Positions 62,529 to 64,000 of a DNA stretch of 64,000 bases are shown in pieces. The notes beneath the pieces were generated by a model, which did not search any database, was not told the DNA's origin, and worked only from the letters and a program-made list of their open reading frames with translations. Made by a program: the position numbers and the translations under genes. The first letter of the stretch is position 1, and every line of letters begins with the position of its first letter. Source of the DNA: Cytobacillus sp. S13-E01 (GTDB taxonomy: Bacteria > Bacillota > Bacilli > Bacillales > Bacillaceae_L); assembly GCF_029193815.1 (NCBI RefSeq), contig NZ_JARFVC010000002.1, forward strand, positions 1 to 64,000, in the 5' to 3' direction.

Positions 62529-63007
62529 CTTTCGCTCCCCCCATCCGGTTTCACAGCAATGATAAAGTCAACCTCTATTGGAGTATTACCTGGAAGCTCC
62601 GCCACTCCAACAGCTGTGCGAGCATGACGCCCTTTTTCTCCAAATATCTTTTCAAGTAATTCAGAAACAGCATCGAGGACCTTCGATTGCTCAGAAAACC
62701 CTGGTGCAGACTGAACATAGCCCGTAACTTTTAAAATTTGCTCGACACTGTCAAGGCTACCTTGTGATGCTTTTAAACCGCTTAGTGCTTTTAGTACACA
62801 TATTTCGGCTAGTTCCCTCGCTTGTTCTATCGTAACCTCTCTACCTACTTTACCAGTGTATGGGACTTCCCCATTAACTCTTGGTACTTGACCACTAATA
62901 TAAGCAACCCCTTGATGAATCATAACAGGAACATAATGATAAAGTGGTGGGATTGCTTCTGGTAATTGAATATCTAAATCTTGTAAACGTTGCTCGATGC
63001 TAGTCAA
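62525..63007 (-). CDS. RidA family reactive enamine/imine deaminase
   Basis: This 160-residue RidA-type protein has YHYVPVMIHQGVAYISGQVP, the arginine in GRHARTAVGVAELPGNTPIE and a C-terminal VDFIIAV strand, with the glutamate expected near the active site. RidA enzymes hydrolyse enamines such as 2-aminoacrylate and 2-aminocrotonate, which are released by PLP dehydratases, and the next gene is just such an enzyme. The start is a TTG at 63007 with AGGAG eight bases upstream; the longer frame to 63028 includes that site. The member is longer than the typical ~125 residues. Confidence 0.9.
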   Translation of the reverse strand: MTSIEQRLQDLDIQLPEAIPPLYHYVPVMIHQGVAYISGQVPRVNGEVPYTGKVGREVTIEQARELAEICVLKALSGLKASQGSLDSVEQILKVTGYVQSAPGFSEQSKVLDAVSELLEKIFGEKGRHARTAVGVAELPGNTPIEVDFIIAVKPDGGSER

Positions 63008-63144
63008 CTTTATTTCTCCTCTCGACATGATCTATAGTTCATAAAGTTTTTAATACGTTAATCCGAATATATTTAATTATTCAAGAGACATTGTCGGAAA
63101 TCCTTCAAAAAAACTATTACCCTATTCTTTTATACATTTAAAAA

Positions 63145-63173
63145 GCAGTGGGTATTTTTTACAACCCCACTGC
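63145..63173 (-). terminator. Terminator of the acyl-CoA carboxylase gene
   Basis: GCAGTGGG (63145-63152) pairs with CCCACTGC (63166-63173). On the minus strand it is followed by TTTTTAAA. It lies just beyond the stop at 63184. Confidence 0.8.
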
Positions 63174-63183
63174 CATTTTTCTA

Positions 63184-64000
63184 TTAAAACCCAGTTGGCC
63201 AATTCGCCAATCTACGTTCGCTTTTCGAACCATTTTTTACACAAGCATACTCTAGTGCTTTACATAAAAATTTACGAGTTTCTCGTGGGTCAATGACATC
63301 ATCGATGAGATGTTTAGCTGCTGCTTTATATGGTGAGCTATCAAAAGCCCACTTCTCAAGAAGCTCTTTCCGAACTTCTTTTACGTTTTCGGCACCTTGT
63401 AACTGACGACCATAGACCACATTTATTCCTACTTCAGGACCAGTAAAGTTGATTTCGGCTGTTGGCCAGGCAACGACAAGGTCTGCTCCCATTGTTGGGC
63501 CACACATGTTACCGTATGCTGCACCAACACTTTTTCGAATAACCACTGATATTTTCGGAACTGTTGATTGTGCGAGTGCTTGATTCCATACCATAATTTT
63601 AGTAGGTATTTTTAACTTTTCAGCTTCATTACTAATACGGAATCCTGGTGTATCATGTAAAAATACCATCGGAATATTGAATGAATCACATAAACAAATG
63701 AAGTCTGTTGCCTTTTCGCATTCTTGTACTCCAGCTGCCCCTGCATACTTCATTGGTTGACTTGCAAGGATCCCAACTGTCCTACCATTCAACCTAGCAA
63801 ATACTGTTAAAAGCGCAGGCCCGAACAACTCTTTATATTCAAAATACTGACGATCATCAACAAGCTCGTTGATGATTTTTTTCATATCATAAGCCCTGTT
63901 AGCTTTGTTAGGTAAAATATCTAACACATGATTTACAAGTCTATATGGATCATCATTTGTTTCCTTAAATGGAGTTTCTTCTGTTGCGTTAAGTGGCATA
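63184..64000 (-). CDS. Acyl-CoA carboxylase carboxyltransferase (beta) subunit, C-terminal part (cut by window edge)
   Basis: The last 272 residues are of a biotin-dependent acyl-CoA carboxylase carboxyltransferase such as propionyl- or methylcrotonyl-CoA carboxylase. Landmarks are LNGRTVGILASQPMKYAGAA, FIPMVFLHDTPGF-like text (FNIPMVFLHDTPGFRISNEA), VIRKSVGAAYGNMCGP, and VIDPRETRKFLCKALEYA. The N-terminal half is beyond the right edge, so the ATG seen near 63999 is internal. Propionyl-CoA or branched acyl-CoA substrates would fit the nearby acyl-CoA genes. It ends 11 bases before the terminator. Confidence 0.88.
   Translation of the reverse strand, partial: MPLNATEETPFKETNDDPYRLVNHVLDILPNKANRAYDMKKIINELVDDRQYFEYKELFGPALLTVFARLNGRTVGILASQPMKYAGAAGVQECEKATDFICLCDSFNIPMVFLHDTPGFRISNEAEKLKIPTKIMVWNQALAQSTVPKISVVIRKSVGAAYGNMCGPTMGADLVVAWPTAEINFTGPEVGINVVYGRQLQGAENVKEVRKELLEKWAFDSSPYKAAAKHLIDDVIDPRETRKFLCKALEYACVKNGSKSERRLANWPTGF

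Noticed and set aside
1-64000. tRNA, rRNA, replication origin or phage structural genes
   Set aside because: Looked for throughout by eye; no cloverleaf-like sequence, rRNA segment, DnaA-box cluster or phage gene was recognised.

Overview
The window looks like chromosome from an aerobic, endospore-forming, low-GC Gram-positive bacterium of the Bacillaceae. The signs are: AT-rich intergenic DNA, strong AGGAGG-type ribosome sites with frequent TTG and GTG starts, a perfect CIRCE operator, and several families typical of Bacillus relatives (DUF3934, SE1832, DUF2515/YppC-like, DUF2663/YpbF-like, DUF1292, a sporulene/hopene-type cyclase and a quinone-detoxification operon like the mhq genes). No rRNA, tRNA or CRISPR array was seen. 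The species cannot be named from the sequence alone.

Layout. 1-1,620: a decayed IS200/IS605 element (broken tnpA, tnpB running off the left edge), a MarR regulator and a structured Bacillaceae intergenic repeat. 1,874-9,521: a complete four-gene Wadjet (JetABCD/MksBEFG-like) anti-plasmid condensin system, transcribed leftward in the order jetD-jetA-jetB-jetC with overlapping genes. 9,838-14,164: a Fic remnant, a large beta-CASP metallo-beta-lactamase nuclease with a long unassigned C-terminus, and a second MBL hydrolase behind a FadR-like operator. 14,300-15,553: a glutamate/dicarboxylate symporter. 16,346-29,781: a leftward catabolic cluster for reductive pyrimidine degradation (PreTA dihydropyrimidine dehydrogenase, dihydropyrimidinase, two different types of N-carbamoyl-amino-acid hydrolase, NCS1 permease, PucR regulator, beta-alanine-type aminotransferase, semialdehyde dehydrogenase). 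Together these can take uracil or thymine to acetyl-CoA or propionyl-CoA. 30,275-43,331: an M20 peptidase, an IS remnant with intact ends, asnA, mqo, a glutathionyl-hydroquinone-reductase-like gene with a GNAT, CIRCE-controlled htpG, a HesB-like gene and ilvD. 43,665-46,615: a tautomerase/DoxX/extradiol dioxygenase/esterase cluster divergent from an XRE-cupin regulator. 46,894-52,900: small genes and several decayed genes, plus an acyl-CoA cluster (SDR, thiolase, CaiB/AMACR). 53,083-64,000: a terpene cyclase divergent from a DUF2515 gene, assorted household genes, a threonine/serine dehydratase with RidA, and the start of an acyl-CoA carboxylase locus.

Two observations stand out. First, at 41,048-41,335 a HesB/IscA-like frame is interrupted only by one in-frame UGA, exactly where the family has its conserved cysteine. 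A short stem-loop follows at the distance expected of a bacterial SECIS element, so it is best read as a HesB-like selenoprotein that ordinary gene callers would miss or split. Second, the Wadjet operon has its nuclease gene first and sits beside an unusual beta-CASP protein. Smaller points are an IS remnant with perfect 16-bp ends and an internal array of degenerate palindromes, a candidate PucR box shared by two promoters of the pyrimidine cluster, a structured mqo leader, and about a dozen gene remnants in which the disabling change can be read directly.
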